From NCBI GenBank assembly GCA_019166125.1, contig JAHTBO010000001.1, forward strand, positions 287,066-351,065: a stretch of DNA of 64,000 nt. Direction: 5' to 3'. Source of the stretch: Alcaligenaceae bacterium CGII-47 (GTDB lineage: Bacteria; Pseudomonadota; Gammaproteobacteria; Burkholderiales; Burkholderiaceae_B). The notes under the pieces are model-generated. The model did not search any database. It had not been told where the DNA came from and saw only the letters and a list, made by a program, of their open reading frames with translations. This document shows, in pieces, positions 1-9,308 of the stretch. Positions within the stretch are counted from its first letter, which is position 1, and each line of letters starts with the position of its first letter. A program made the position numbers and the translations under genes.

Positions 1-594
1 GGCAAAGGGGTGCTGGATGGGGAGTTCGAGTGGCATGATTTGCCCTGGCAGCATGCTAAATCTGACCTGAGCGGTACCTTATATATTGAGCTGGATAAGG
101 GTCGTTTTACTAAGCTCGGCTCTCATTCAGCCCGCTTGTTGGAACTGTTGTCGCTGCAGTCGCTCGCACGCTTGACACACCTGAATCAGGGGCTTGGCGG
201 CCTCACCCGAGAAGGCTATCCATTTGATAATTTACGCGGAACGATGCAGCTTGATCAGGGTGTGCTGATGACGCGTGACTACCGTGTAATTGGGCCGGTA
301 GGAACCATCGTCCTGGAGGGGCAGAGCAATATTCTTAATGAGACACTGAATATGGAGGCGGTCATCATCCCGAACCTGGATGTCAGTGGTGCGGCGATTG
401 CGGCTGGTATCGCCATTAATCCGATTGTCGGGCTGGGGGCTTTCCTCACACAGTGGTTACTTAAGACGCCGCTCGCACGTGCCATGACGGTCCGCTATAA
501 GATTGGCGGCTCCTGGGATGATCCTGTGATTAAAGAGATCTCTACCCAGGTGCCTGTTGACGAGGGCCCAGCACCCGCGGCCACTGGGCAGTAA
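1..594 (+). CDS. yhdP: YhdP/AsmA-like envelope protein, C-terminal part (cut by window start)
   Basis: The reading frame is open from base 1, so the gene begins upstream; only the last 197 residues are here. They match the C-terminal AsmA-like domain of YhdP (DUF3971 family): a gain of beta-strand repeats, a 'GLLSLQ-like' segment (here LLELLSLQSLARL), the step 'GVLMTRDYRVIGPVGTIVLEG', an Ala/Gly-rich hydrophobic stretch and the closing GSWDDPVIKEI. YhdP proteins span the periplasm and are thought to help move phospholipid to the outer membrane; in E. coli the protein is over 1200 residues. A strong hairpin follows directly, so this is probably the last gene of its unit. Family assignment is good; function in this organism is inferred. 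Confidence 0.8.
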   Translation, partial: GKGVLDGEFEWHDLPWQHAKSDLSGTLYIELDKGRFTKLGSHSARLLELLSLQSLARLTHLNQGLGGLTREGYPFDNLRGTMQLDQGVLMTRDYRVIGPVGTIVLEGQSNILNETLNMEAVIIPNLDVSGAAIAAGIAINPIVGLGAFLTQWLLKTPLARAMTVRYKIGGSWDDPVIKEISTQVPVDEGPAPAATGQ

Positions 595-598
595 TTGA

Positions 599-626
599 AA
601 ACGGACGCATCAGGCGTCCGTTTCTT
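599..626. terminator. bidirectional intrinsic terminator between yhdP and gdhA
   Basis: Perfect 10-bp stem AAACGGACGC (599-608) / GCGTCCGTTT (614-623) with a 5-base loop, followed by CTTT on the plus strand. On the minus strand the stem is followed by TCAATT. It lies between the convergent yhdP (stop at 594) and gdhA (stop at 654) and can serve both. Confidence 0.85.
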
Positions 627-653
627 TAGAGAAAAATCGCCCAGCAATCGGCC

Positions 654-1994
654 TTAGTACACGCCTTGGCAGAGCATGGCGTCGGCAACTTTGACAAAGC
701 CCGCGATATTGGCACCGTGCAGATAGTTGACGGTCTTGTCGTGGCTGCCGTGGAGGACGCAGTTTTTGTGGATATCGCGCATGATGGCGTGCAGCTTGGT
801 GTCGACTTCGTCGCGTGTCCAGTGCAAGCGCTGCGCATTTTGACTCATCTCTAGGCCGGATACCGCCACACCACCAGCGTTGCTGGCCTTACCAGGGGCA
901 TAGAGTACACCCGCCTCGATAAACGCCTGCGCTGCGTCCATGGTTGTGGGCATATTCGCGCCCTCGGCGACGCAGCGTACCCGATTGGCGATCAGCGTAC
1001 GCGCATCATCGATCTCTAGTTCGTTCTGTGTGGCGCAGGGTAGTGCCACATCGACTGGAACATGCCATGGGCGTCGACCCGCCTCATAGATCAGATTGAA
1101 TTGGCGCGCGTATTCTTCGACGCGTCCACGCTTGTGGTTCTTGATATCGATCAGTGCAGCGAGCTTCTCTGGGGTAAAGCCGGCCTTGTCCACGACGCAG
1201 CCATGAGAGTCCGAGGCGGTAATGACGCGCGCGCCGACTTGCATGGCCTTTTCGATTGCGTATTGGGCGACGTTTCCCGAGCCAGATACTGCGACCGTAT
1301 AGCCCTCTAGGGACTGACCCGTATGTTTGAGCATCTCCTCGGCGAAGTACACGGTGCCGTAGCCTGTGGCTTCGGGGCGTATCAGGCTGCCGCCAAAGCT
1401 GGGGCCCTTGCCGGTAAACACGCTCGCAGCGGTATTCGAGAGCTTTTTCATCATGCCAGCCATATAGCCGACTTCACGTGCGCCGACGCCGATATCGCCC
1501 GCTGGCACGTCTGTGTCGGGGCCCAGGTGACGATGCAGCTCAAGCATCAGGGCCTGACAAAAGCGCATGACTTCGGCATCGGACTTACCCTTGGGGTCAA
1601 AATCTGATCCCCCTTTGCCGCCACCCATAGGGAGCGTGGTGAGTGCGTTCTTGAAGGTCTGCTCAAAGGCGAGAAATTTGAGGATAGACAGGTTCACCGA
1701 TGGGTGAAAGCGCATCCCACCCTTATAGGGGCCTATTGCCGAGTTGTGTTGGATGCGAAAGCCGCGATTTGTCTGTATGTGACCGGTATCGTCGGTCCAG
1801 CAGATACGAAATTGGATGACTCGCTCTGGCTCGATTAGCCGCTCTAAGAGAGCATATTCAGCATAACGCGGATTCTGTTCAATAAATGGCCACAGACTGT
1901 GAGTGACTTCTTGAACGGCCTGCATGAACTCGGGTTGGTGGGGATCGCGTGCTTGTACTTGAGAGAGAAACTTATCGAGCGAGGGTAATGTCAT
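654..1994 (-). CDS. gdhA: NADP-specific glutamate dehydrogenase
   Basis: Catalyses reductive amination of 2-oxoglutarate to glutamate, the ammonia-assimilating route. About 446 residues, the usual length of the hexameric bacterial enzyme. Visible motifs are the glutamate-binding block KGGMRFHPS (about residues 91-100), the catalytic-lysine segment PMGGGKGGSDFDPK (about 122-135), GYGTVYF and the dinucleotide-binding VSGSGNVAQYA. The first ATG is at 1994; a TTG directly before it (1997) is a possible alternative start. It follows rho on the same strand with a gap of about 70 bp, so it may have its own promoter near the 3' end of rho; no clear one was seen. NADP specificity is inferred from family resemblance. 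Confidence 0.95.
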   Translation of the reverse strand: MTLPSLDKFLSQVQARDPHQPEFMQAVQEVTHSLWPFIEQNPRYAEYALLERLIEPERVIQFRICWTDDTGHIQTNRGFRIQHNSAIGPYKGGMRFHPSVNLSILKFLAFEQTFKNALTTLPMGGGKGGSDFDPKGKSDAEVMRFCQALMLELHRHLGPDTDVPAGDIGVGAREVGYMAGMMKKLSNTAASVFTGKGPSFGGSLIRPEATGYGTVYFAEEMLKHTGQSLEGYTVAVSGSGNVAQYAIEKAMQVGARVITASDSHGCVVDKAGFTPEKLAALIDIKNHKRGRVEEYARQFNLIYEAGRRPWHVPVDVALPCATQNELEIDDARTLIANRVRCVAEGANMPTTMDAAQAFIEAGVLYAPGKASNAGGVAVSGLEMSQNAQRLHWTRDEVDTKLHAIMRDIHKNCVLHGSHDKTVNYLHGANIAGFVKVADAMLCQGVY

Positions 1995-2048
1995 CAACGC
2001 ATACTCTGATTAGGCCAGACCGAAAGCGATCCGGAGGAAATGGGATTC

Positions 2049-2062
2049 GGGCAAAAATGCCC
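2049..2062. other. small hairpin directly after the rho stop codon
   Basis: GGGCA (2049-2053), loop AAAA, TGCCC (2058-2062), touching the rho stop at 2063-2065. In the direction of rho transcription no U-run follows, so it is a poor intrinsic terminator. It may only protect the mRNA end. Confidence 0.3.
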
Positions 2063-3319
2063 TTATTTTTTCATCATGTCGAAAAATTCGGCGTTGTTCT
2101 TGGTTGCCCGGATTTTGTCCAGGATGAATTCCATTGCCTCGACCTCGTCCATATCGTGTATGAACTTACGCAGGATCCAGATCTTTTGTAGAAGGTCTGG
2201 TTGGATCAGCAGCTCCTCGCGGCGCGTGCCTGATTTGTTCAAATTAATGGCGGGGTAGATCCGCTTTTCGGCCAGACGACGCTCTAGGTGAACCTCAGAG
2301 TTGCCTGTGCCCTTGAACTCTTCGTAGATGACCTCGTCCATGCGGCTGCCAGTCTCAATCAAGGCGGTGCCGATAATCGTGAGTGAACCACCTTCCTCGA
2401 TATTGCGTGCCGCGCCGAAAAAGCGCTTGGGACGTTGCAAGGCGTTGGCGTCCACACCGCCAGTCAGGACCTTGCCTGAGGCAGGAACGACCGTGTTGTA
2501 AGCACGTGCCAATCGAGTGATGGAGTCCAGCAGGATGACGACGTCCTTTTTGAGTTCGACGAGCCGCTTAGCCTTTTCGATCACCATCTCGGCGACTTGG
2601 ACGTGACGTGTGGCGGGCTCATCAAAGGTTGATGCGACCACCTCACCACGCACTGTGCGTTGCATCTCGGTGACCTCTTCTGGGCGTTCATCAACCAGTA
2701 GGACGATCATCACGGCATCGGGATAGTTTGTCGTGATGGCGTGCGCGATATGCTGCATGATCACGGTTTTGCCCGACTTGGGGCTTGCGACGATCAGGCC
2801 ACGCTGGCCTTTACCGATCGGCGCAAAGATATCCATAATGCGGCCCGTGATGTTTTCCTTGCTCTTGATGTCACGCTCAAGGAACATGGGTTCATCCGGG
2901 TGCAGCGGTGTAAGGTTCTCGAACATGATGCGATGCTTGATCGCCTCAGGTTGCATACCATTGACCTTGTCCACCTTGACCAACGCAAAATAGCGTTCGC
3001 CATCTTTTGGGGTGCGCACCTCACCTTCGATCGAGTCCCCGGTGTGTAGATTGAATCTGCGAATCTGGGAGGGCGAGATGTAAATATCGTCGGTGCTGGC
3101 CAGATAAGATGTGTCAGGCGAGCGTAGGAAGCCAAAACCATCAGGTAGGACTTCAAGCACGCCATCGCCAAAAATTTGTTCGCCTTGCTTGGCACGGCGC
3201 TTCATGATGGCAAACATCAGTTCTTGTTTGCGCAGACGGCTGCCGTTTTCGATATCTAGACCGGCGGCCATTTCGAGCAGCTGCGAGACGTGCAGCGCTT
3301 TAAGTTCATTGAGGTGCAT
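2063..3319 (-). CDS. rho: transcription termination factor Rho
   Basis: Hexameric RNA helicase that ends transcription at Rho-dependent sites. 418 residues, the compact form typical of proteobacteria. N-terminal Rho domain (about 1-45), cold-shock-like RNA-binding domain with GFGFLR (about 61-66), then the RecA-like ATPase core with Walker A SPKSGKT (about 179-185), Walker B VVILLDS, and the Q/R-loop region [10 protein letters not shown]. The sequence is nearly canonical throughout. trxA lies about 73 bp upstream on the same strand, the common trxA-rho order in proteobacteria. Confidence 0.98.
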   Translation of the reverse strand: MHLNELKALHVSQLLEMAAGLDIENGSRLRKQELMFAIMKRRAKQGEQIFGDGVLEVLPDGFGFLRSPDTSYLASTDDIYISPSQIRRFNLHTGDSIEGEVRTPKDGERYFALVKVDKVNGMQPEAIKHRIMFENLTPLHPDEPMFLERDIKSKENITGRIMDIFAPIGKGQRGLIVASPKSGKTVIMQHIAHAITTNYPDAVMIVLLVDERPEEVTEMQRTVRGEVVASTFDEPATRHVQVAEMVIEKAKRLVELKKDVVILLDSITRLARAYNTVVPASGKVLTGGVDANALQRPKRFFGAARNIEEGGSLTIIGTALIETGSRMDEVIYEEFKGTGNSEVHLERRLAEKRIYPAINLNKSGTRREELLIQPDLLQKIWILRKFIHDMDEVEAMEFILDKIRATKNNAEFFDMMKK

Positions 3320-3392
3320 GTGAGGAGGGAATGGGGAAGGGATCGGCTAGTGTCTGGCGAGCCTGGAATGGGCTCGCGCGCAACAGTTGAAA

Positions 3393-3719
3393 TTAGAGAG
3401 AGTCGTCGAGGAATGCCTGGAGCTGTGAGCGGGACAGAGCACCGACCTTGGTGGCCGAGACCTTGCCTTCCTTGAAAAGCATAAGGGTGGGAATACCGCG
3501 GATGCCATACTTGGCTGCGCTGTCGGGATTCTCGTCGACGTTTAGTTTGGCAATGATAACACGCCCGTCGTATTGCGTAGCGGCTTCTTCGAGGAGCGGG
3601 GCAATCATTTTGCAGGGTCCGCACCATGCGGCCCAGTAATCGACCAGCACAGGGAGGTCGGAGTTGAGGACGTCGGCATCAAAGGAAGCATCGCTCACGT
3701 GCTTGATAAAATCGCTCAT
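3393..3719 (-). CDS. trxA: thioredoxin 1
   Basis: Small thiol-disulfide reductase of the cytoplasm, 108 residues, with the classic WCGPC active site (Cys33 and Cys36) and the cis-proline segment [12 protein letters not shown]. The frame is open for 30 residues further upstream, but those codons look non-coding and family members start at MSDFIKHV, so ATG 3719 is chosen. Followed by rho on the same strand; divergent from parE. Confidence 0.97.
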   Translation of the reverse strand: MSDFIKHVSDASFDADVLNSDLPVLVDYWAAWCGPCKMIAPLLEEAATQYDGRVIIAKLNVDENPDSAAKYGIRGIPTLMLFKEGKVSATKVGALSRSQLQAFLDDSL

Positions 3720-3913
3720 AGGATCAGATGTGAAAAATAAATTGGCTCTGCGGGATACCGGACGCTGAGCTGCCGTTGAGGCGGGGCGGCGTCCTGGTGC
3801 TTGATTCATGGTGTATTTTAGTCAAGCATAACACCGCTGTGGGTAGGCTGTCCGGCAGATGTTACGTCTGCAAGCCACGTGCTTTGGTTGAAGTTCGTAA
3901 AATACCTCTCTTT

Positions 3914-3919
3914 TATACT
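3914..3919 (+). promoter_or_regulatory. possible -10 element for parE
   Basis: TATACT lies 20 bp upstream of the proposed TTG start of parE. The -35 is poor: TTGAAG at 3888-3893 is 20 bp away. The rest of the trxA-parE gap (3720-3938) shows no other clear signal. Confidence 0.3.
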
Positions 3920-3938
3920 CTTCGTTTACGGAAAAACA

Positions 3939-5900
3939 TTGGCTACGACACGCTACGATGAAGCCTCAATCCGGGTGCTCAAGGGCCTGGAACCTGTGCG
4001 CCAACGCCCCGGTATGTATACCCGCACTGATAATCCGCTGCATATTTTGCAGGAGGTTATCGATAACGCTGCCGATGAGGCGCTTGCCGGATTTAGCCGA
4101 CAGATCCAGGTGACCTTGCATAGCGATGCCAGTGTGTCGATCGAGGATGACGGGCGGGGCATCCCTGTTGGCATGCACCCCGAGGAACATGCGCCGGTCA
4201 TTGAATTGGTCTTTACGCGTTTGCATGCGGGGGGTAAGTTTGATAAGGCGGCGGGTGGCGCTTATGCGTTCTCAGGGGGCCTGCACGGCGTGGGGGTATC
4301 TGTGACGAACGCCTTGTCCACACGCATGGAAGTCACGGTCTGGCGTGAGGGCCACGAGCATCGAATCGTGTTCGCCGGGGGCGAGGTGATCGAGCCCCTA
4401 GAGCAACGAGCTGCGGTGGGTCGAAGGCGAACTGGCACCTGCGTACGGGTGTGGCCTGATCCGCGCTATTTCGACAGTGCGCATCTGCCCATGGGCGATC
4501 TGGTGCATGCGCTACGCAGTAAGGCGGTCTTGTTGAGCGGCACACGCGTCAGTCTGCATATCGAAAAGACTGGCGAGACGCGCGAGTGGCATTATGAGTC
4601 GGGTCTGCGTGGTTATCTGACCGAGTCACTGGGCGAGGCCGATTGTATTGTGCCCTTGTTCGAAGGCGAGCAGTATGCAGATGAGGATGATGAGCATTTT
4701 GCTCAAGGGGAAGGGGCGCAGTGGGTGGTGGCTTGGACCCTGGATGGCTCGGTGGTGCGTGAATCCTATGTCAATCTGATCGCCACGACAGCGGGCGGGA
4801 CGCATGAGGCAGGCCTGCGAGATGGCTTGTTTAATGCCGTGAAGTCTTTTGCAGAGTTGCATAATCTGATCCCCAAAGGTGTCAAGCTCGTGCCTGATGA
4901 TGTTTTTGCCAGGGTGAATTTCATTCTGTCGGCCAAGGTGCTTGATCCGCAGTTTCAAGGGCAGATCAAAGAGCGTTTGAATAGTCGCGATGCCGTCCGC
5001 CTGGTGGGTAATTTTGTGCGTAATGCATTAGAGCTGTGGCTGCATGCACACGTCGAGTTTGGCAAGCGTCTGGCCGAGGTGGCGATCAGCCAGGCACAAG
5101 CGCGTAATCGAGCGGCTAAAAAAGTAGAAAAGCGCAAGGGTTCAGGTGTGGCGATCCTGCCGGGTAAGCTCACCGACTGCGAGTCCAGTGATGTCTCGCG
5201 AACCGAGATATTTTTGGTCGAAGGGGATTCTGCCGGTGGCTCGGCCAAAATGGGGCGGGATAAAGAATTCCAGGCTATTTTGCCTTTGCGCGGTAAGATC
5301 CTAAACGCTTGGGAGGTGGATCGGGATCGCTTATTTGCCAATAACGAAATTCATGATATTTCGGTTGCGATCGGTGTGGATCCCCACGCAGCAGGTGATG
5401 CCGCTGATCTGTCTGGCCTGCGTTATGGGCGTATTTGCATTCTGTCGGATGCTGACGTGGACGGCTCGCATATTCAGGTCTTGCTGCTGACCTTGTTTTT
5501 ACGCCATTTCCCTCGCCTCATCGAAGCAGGACATATTCATGTGGCGCGCCCGCCCTTATTTCGTGTTGATGTGCCCGCCGCCGGCAAGCGTCCGGCGCGT
5601 AAGGTCTATTGTCTGGATCAGGCAGAGCTCGATTCGATCCAGGATAAGCTGCGTGCCGAGGGGGTGCGTGAAGGGGTGTGGCGTATCAGCCGATTCAAGG
5701 GCCTTGGCGAGATGAGTGCCGAGCAGTTATGGGACACCACAATGAATCCCGATACCCGGCGTCTGGCGCCTGTGCGCTATGGGGTGCCCGGTACGGAAAA
5801 CACACGCCAGATGTTCAATATGCTTATGGGCAAGGGCGAGGCAGCGCAACGGCGCATCTGGCTCGAAGAAAAAGGCAATTTGGCTGAAATCGACATTTAG
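3939..5900 (+). CDS. parE: DNA topoisomerase IV subunit B
   Basis: ATPase subunit of topoisomerase IV, which unlinks daughter chromosomes with ParC. 653 residues. GHKL ATPase motifs DNAADEAL and DDGRGIPVG, the glycine-rich GGLHGVGVSVTNAL, then the TOPRIM motifs EGDSAGGSAKMGRD and DADVDGSHI, and a C-terminal GLGEMSAEQLWDTTM. Open codons extend upstream to 3879, but the added residues are hydrophobic and unlike the family. The TTG at 3939 gives the usual N-terminus ATTRYDEASIRVLKG and lies after GGAAAAA. parC follows after 12 bp, so the two are co-transcribed. Confidence 0.96.
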   Translation: MATTRYDEASIRVLKGLEPVRQRPGMYTRTDNPLHILQEVIDNAADEALAGFSRQIQVTLHSDASVSIEDDGRGIPVGMHPEEHAPVIELVFTRLHAGGKFDKAAGGAYAFSGGLHGVGVSVTNALSTRMEVTVWREGHEHRIVFAGGEVIEPLEQRAAVGRRRTGTCVRVWPDPRYFDSAHLPMGDLVHALRSKAVLLSGTRVSLHIEKTGETREWHYESGLRGYLTESLGEADCIVPLFEGEQYADEDDEHFAQGEGAQWVVAWTLDGSVVRESYVNLIATTAGGTHEAGLRDGLFNAVKSFAELHNLIPKGVKLVPDDVFARVNFILSAKVLDPQFQGQIKERLNSRDAVRLVGNFVRNALELWLHAHVEFGKRLAEVAISQAQARNRAAKKVEKRKGSGVAILPGKLTDCESSDVSRTEIFLVEGDSAGGSAKMGRDKEFQAILPLRGKILNAWEVDRDRLFANNEIHDISVAIGVDPHAAGDAADLSGLRYGRICILSDADVDGSHIQVLLLTLFLRHFPRLIEAGHIHVARPPLFRVDVPAAGKRPARKVYCLDQAELDSIQDKLRAEGVREGVWRISRFKGLGEMSAEQLWDTTMNPDTRRLAPVRYGVPGTENTRQMFNMLMGKGEAAQRRIWLEEKGNLAEIDI

Positions 5901-5912
5901 GTCATAGAAAAC

Positions 5913-8216
5913 ATGGATGTAACACAAGATTTTTCTTTGGAAAGCGATGGCGACGAGAGCCTGACCTTAGCCCGCTACGCAGAGCAGGCCTATCTCGACT
6001 ACGCCGTGTCGGTGGTGCGCGGGCGCGCCTTGCCCGAGGTGTCTGACGGCCAGAAGCCCGTTCAGCGGCGAATACTCTATGCCATGGACGCGATGGGTCT
6101 GGGCCCCGCAGCGCGTCCCGTTAAATCCGCGCGGGTGGTGGGCGATGTGTTGGGTAAATATCACCCGCATGGTGACCAAGCCGCGTATGACGCGATGGTG
6201 CGGATGGCGCAGGACTTTGTGTTGCGCTATCCCTTGGTGGACGGACAGGGAAATTTTGGCTCGCGGGATGGGGACAATGCGGCCGCCATGCGCTATACCG
6301 AGGCACGTTTGACACCGTTTTCACGCCTTCTGCTCGATGAGTTGGAGGAGGGTACGGTCGATTTCATCGCCAATTATGACGGCAGCCAACACGAGCCTGT
6401 GTGTTTGCCTGCGCGTCTGCCCGTTATGTTGCTCAATGGTGCCTCAGGCATCGCTGTCGGGATGGCGACCGAGATTCCTTCGCATAATCTGCATGAGATT
6501 GCGCGTGCATGTGTGGCCTTGCTGAAAAGGCCAAACCTCACGGACGAGGCCTTGTATGCATTGATTCCAGGGCCGGATTTCCCAGGGGGGGGGCAGATCA
6601 TCTCTTCGTCTGAGGATATTGCCCAAATCTATGCTACGGGGCGTGGCACCATCAAGGCGCGAGCGCGCTGGCATTTTGAAGATATGGCGCGTGGGCAATG
6701 GCAGTTGGTCGTGACCGAGCTGCCGCCAGGCACTTCATCCCAAAAGGTCCTCGAAACGATCGAGGATGCCACCAATCCCAAGCCTCGCGCAGGTAAAAAG
6801 ACCCTAAGCAACGAGCAGCAGCAGACGCGTGCGCTCATCCTGGGCATGCTTGATACCGTTCGCGACGAGTCAGGTAGGCAAGCGCCTGTGCGACTGGTTT
6901 TCGAGCCCAAAACCAGTCGTGTGGATCGCGACGAATTCGTCAATATGCTGCTGGTGCGTACCGGACTCGAGGGTAACGTACCCATTAACTTGGTGTGTAT
7001 TGATACTGATGGGCGCCCAGGCCAGCGCAGTCTGCGCCAGGTGTTGGAGTCCTGGCTTGCCTTCCGTTCGCAGACCGTCACGCGGCGTACGCGTCATCGC
7101 CTCGATAAGGTGACTGATCGTATTCACATCCTCGAAGGGCGCAGCATCGTCTACCTGAACGTCGATGAGGTGATCCACACCATCCGTGAGGCGGATGAGC
7201 CACGTGCAGCACTTATGCTGCGATTTAATTTGTCGGAGCGCCAGGCGGACGATATCCTAGAGATGCGCCTGCGTCAGTTGGCACGCCTGGAGGGCATACG
7301 TATCGAGCAGGAGCTGGATAAGCGCCGTGATGAGCAGGCGCAATTTCAGGAGTTGCTGAATAATCCTGAGGCATTTCGTCGTCTGATCGTGCGTGAGATC
7401 GAGGCTGATGCGAAGCAATACGGTGACGCGCGTCGCACCCTGATCGAGACGGCGAGCAAGGCCGTGCTCGAAGCCCAGGTCGTTGATGAGCCAGTGACCG
7501 TCGTCATCTCACAAAAGGGCTGGCTGCGTGTGCGCCAGGGCCATGGGCATGACGCCGCCCAATTTAGTTTTAAATCAGGTGATGGCCTGTATGACGTGAT
7601 GGAGTGTCGCAGCACCGAGGAGCTGATCGCGTTGTCCAACACTGGGCGGGTGTATGCCGTCGCGGTAGCCAGTCTGCCTTCGGCGCGTGGCGATGGGCAG
7701 CCCATCACCTCGATGATCACGATGGAGCCTGGTGCGCGTATCGTTCATATGCTGGCGGGGGCACCCGCTCAGGGTGTCATGCTTGGGGTGCAGGCGGGCT
7801 ATGGCTTTATTACGCGTATTCAAGACCTCAGTACACGCCAGCATGCGGGCAAGCAGTTTATTAGTCTGGATAAGGGCGACGTGCTACTCAAGCCCTTGCT
7901 GCTGCGTGAGGGCGACCATGCGCTCGCCTTGCTGAGCAAAAAGAATAAATTCCTCGTTGTCGCGCTCAATGAGCTTAAATCGCTGGCGGGTGGCGGACGT
8001 GGCACGATCCTGATGGGTTTGGATGCTGATGATCATCTGGAACAGTGGGCTGCGGTCGGGCCATCCGGCGTGGCGTTTCGTGGCGTCTATCGGGCCCGCG
8101 ATACGACTCTGGTACTGGATCACGAAGCCCTTGATGAGTACGTAGGGCGGCGCGCACGCAAGGGTAAGCTTCTAGTGGTTAAGGTCAAGCAGCCCAGCCT
8201 GTGGTCAACAGACTAA
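5913..8216 (+). CDS. parC: DNA topoisomerase IV subunit A
   Basis: DNA-cleaving subunit of topoisomerase IV. 767 residues with the N-terminal breakage-reunion domain (about 20-490; catalytic Tyr at about 128 in AMRYTEARL) and a C-terminal DNA-wrapping beta-propeller. The quinolone-pocket segment reads [16 protein letters not shown], with Gln89 at the site where E. coli ParC has Ser80; Asp93 stands at the Glu84 site. Twelve bases after parE, clearly one operon. Distinguished from GyrA by pairing with parE and by the [12 protein letters not shown] style N-terminus. Confidence 0.96.
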   Translation: MDVTQDFSLESDGDESLTLARYAEQAYLDYAVSVVRGRALPEVSDGQKPVQRRILYAMDAMGLGPAARPVKSARVVGDVLGKYHPHGDQAAYDAMVRMAQDFVLRYPLVDGQGNFGSRDGDNAAAMRYTEARLTPFSRLLLDELEEGTVDFIANYDGSQHEPVCLPARLPVMLLNGASGIAVGMATEIPSHNLHEIARACVALLKRPNLTDEALYALIPGPDFPGGGQIISSSEDIAQIYATGRGTIKARARWHFEDMARGQWQLVVTELPPGTSSQKVLETIEDATNPKPRAGKKTLSNEQQQTRALILGMLDTVRDESGRQAPVRLVFEPKTSRVDRDEFVNMLLVRTGLEGNVPINLVCIDTDGRPGQRSLRQVLESWLAFRSQTVTRRTRHRLDKVTDRIHILEGRSIVYLNVDEVIHTIREADEPRAALMLRFNLSERQADDILEMRLRQLARLEGIRIEQELDKRRDEQAQFQELLNNPEAFRRLIVREIEADAKQYGDARRTLIETASKAVLEAQVVDEPVTVVISQKGWLRVRQGHGHDAAQFSFKSGDGLYDVMECRSTEELIALSNTGRVYAVAVASLPSARGDGQPITSMITMEPGARIVHMLAGAPAQGVMLGVQAGYGFITRIQDLSTRQHAGKQFISLDKGDVLLKPLLLREGDHALALLSKKNKFLVVALNELKSLAGGGRGTILMGLDADDHLEQWAAVGPSGVAFRGVYRARDTTLVLDHEALDEYVGRRARKGKLLVVKVKQPSLWSTD

Positions 8217-8249
8217 ACTAATTGGACTGGCTGGATTTTTGAGGTGTTT

Positions 8250-9308
8250 ATGAGTTTCAAGATCACAGTGCTGCCTGAAGGGCAGACCTTCGAGCAGGCG
8301 CCGGGACAGACCGTGCTTGATGCTGCGCTGGCCGCTGGTTTGGTGTTGCCCTATAGCTGTCGTACCGGCACATGTTCCTCGTGCCGCGGTAAGGTCGTCT
8401 CTGGTGAATACGAGGCTGGTGCGGCACCCGAGCGCATCCTCCCTCCCGAGGATATTGCCCAGGGCTATACCTTATTTTGCCAGGCTTGTGCCGCGTCTGA
8501 TCTGGTGATCGAGGCGCACGAGGTGCACATGGCTGATGATATCCAGATTCGCAAAATGCCGGTGCGCGTCCTGGCGCTCGAGCGTCTGGCGGACGACGTC
8601 ATGAGTGTCACCCTGCAACTGCCTTCGGCCGAACCCTATCTTTATTATCCGGGACAGTATCTGGATATCATCCTCCAAGGGGGCGTGCGGCGCAGTTACT
8701 CCATGGCCTCGGCGCCATTTGGTATGCATCAGGTGAGTCTGCACATCCGCCATATGCCAGGGGGTTTGTTTACAGACCACGTATTCGGGGCGGGCGAGAC
8801 GCAGATGAAGGTGCGCGACCTATTACGCATTGAAGGCCCATTGGGTTCATTTTTTCTGCGCGAGGAAAGTATCAAGCCCATTATCCTTCTGGCGAGTGGC
8901 ACGGGCTTTGCACCAATATGCGCAATTATCGAACAGATGATTGCCCATGGGATAACACGACCTACGGTATTGTATTGGGGGGGACGCAGGCCAGTCGATC
9001 TATACATGGATAAGCGGGCACGCAATTGGGCGGCGGGACTTGGGTGGTTTAATTATGTGCCTGTCGTCTCGGATGCACGACCAGAGGATGGCTGGTCAGG
9101 GCGCGTGGGCTTTGTGCATAACGCAGTGATGGCAGATTTTCCAGACCTCTCGAATCACCAGGTATATGCCTGTGGCACTCCCGCGATGGTCGATAGCGCT
9201 CGGCGGGACTTCAGGGCACAGTGCGCCCTGCCCGCCGAAGAGTTCTATGCTGATGCGTTTACCTCCCAGGCGGATGTGCTCGATCTGGAGGCTGGATCCA
9301 GACCATGA
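8250..9308 (+). CDS. ferredoxin-type 2Fe-2S / FAD / NAD(P)H oxidoreductase (CDP-6-deoxyglucoseen reductase-like)
   Basis: Electron-transfer flavoprotein of about 352 residues. An N-terminal plant-type ferredoxin domain has cluster ligands Cys37, Cys42, Cys45 and Cys77 (CRTGTCSSC ... CQAC). An FAD-binding barrel follows with RSYSMAS (about 150) and then an NAD(P)-binding domain with ASGTGFAPI. This is the layout of CDP-6-deoxy-L-threo-D-glycero-4-hexulose-3-dehydrase reductases and aromatic dioxygenase reductases. No deoxysugar genes are nearby, so the label is only by family. ATG 8250 is used; a GTG two codons earlier is possible. It overlaps the next gene by 4 bp (ATGA), so the two are translationally coupled. 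It may pass electrons to, or accept them from, the neighbouring DadA-like enzyme; that is inference. Confidence 0.8.
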   Translation: MSFKITVLPEGQTFEQAPGQTVLDAALAAGLVLPYSCRTGTCSSCRGKVVSGEYEAGAAPERILPPEDIAQGYTLFCQACAASDLVIEAHEVHMADDIQIRKMPVRVLALERLADDVMSVTLQLPSAEPYLYYPGQYLDIILQGGVRRSYSMASAPFGMHQVSLHIRHMPGGLFTDHVFGAGETQMKVRDLLRIEGPLGSFFLREESIKPIILLASGTGFAPICAIIEQMIAHGITRPTVLYWGGRRPVDLYMDKRARNWAAGLGWFNYVPVVSDARPEDGWSGRVGFVHNAVMADFPDLSNHQVYACGTPAMVDSARRDFRAQCALPAEEFYADAFTSQADVLDLEAGSRP

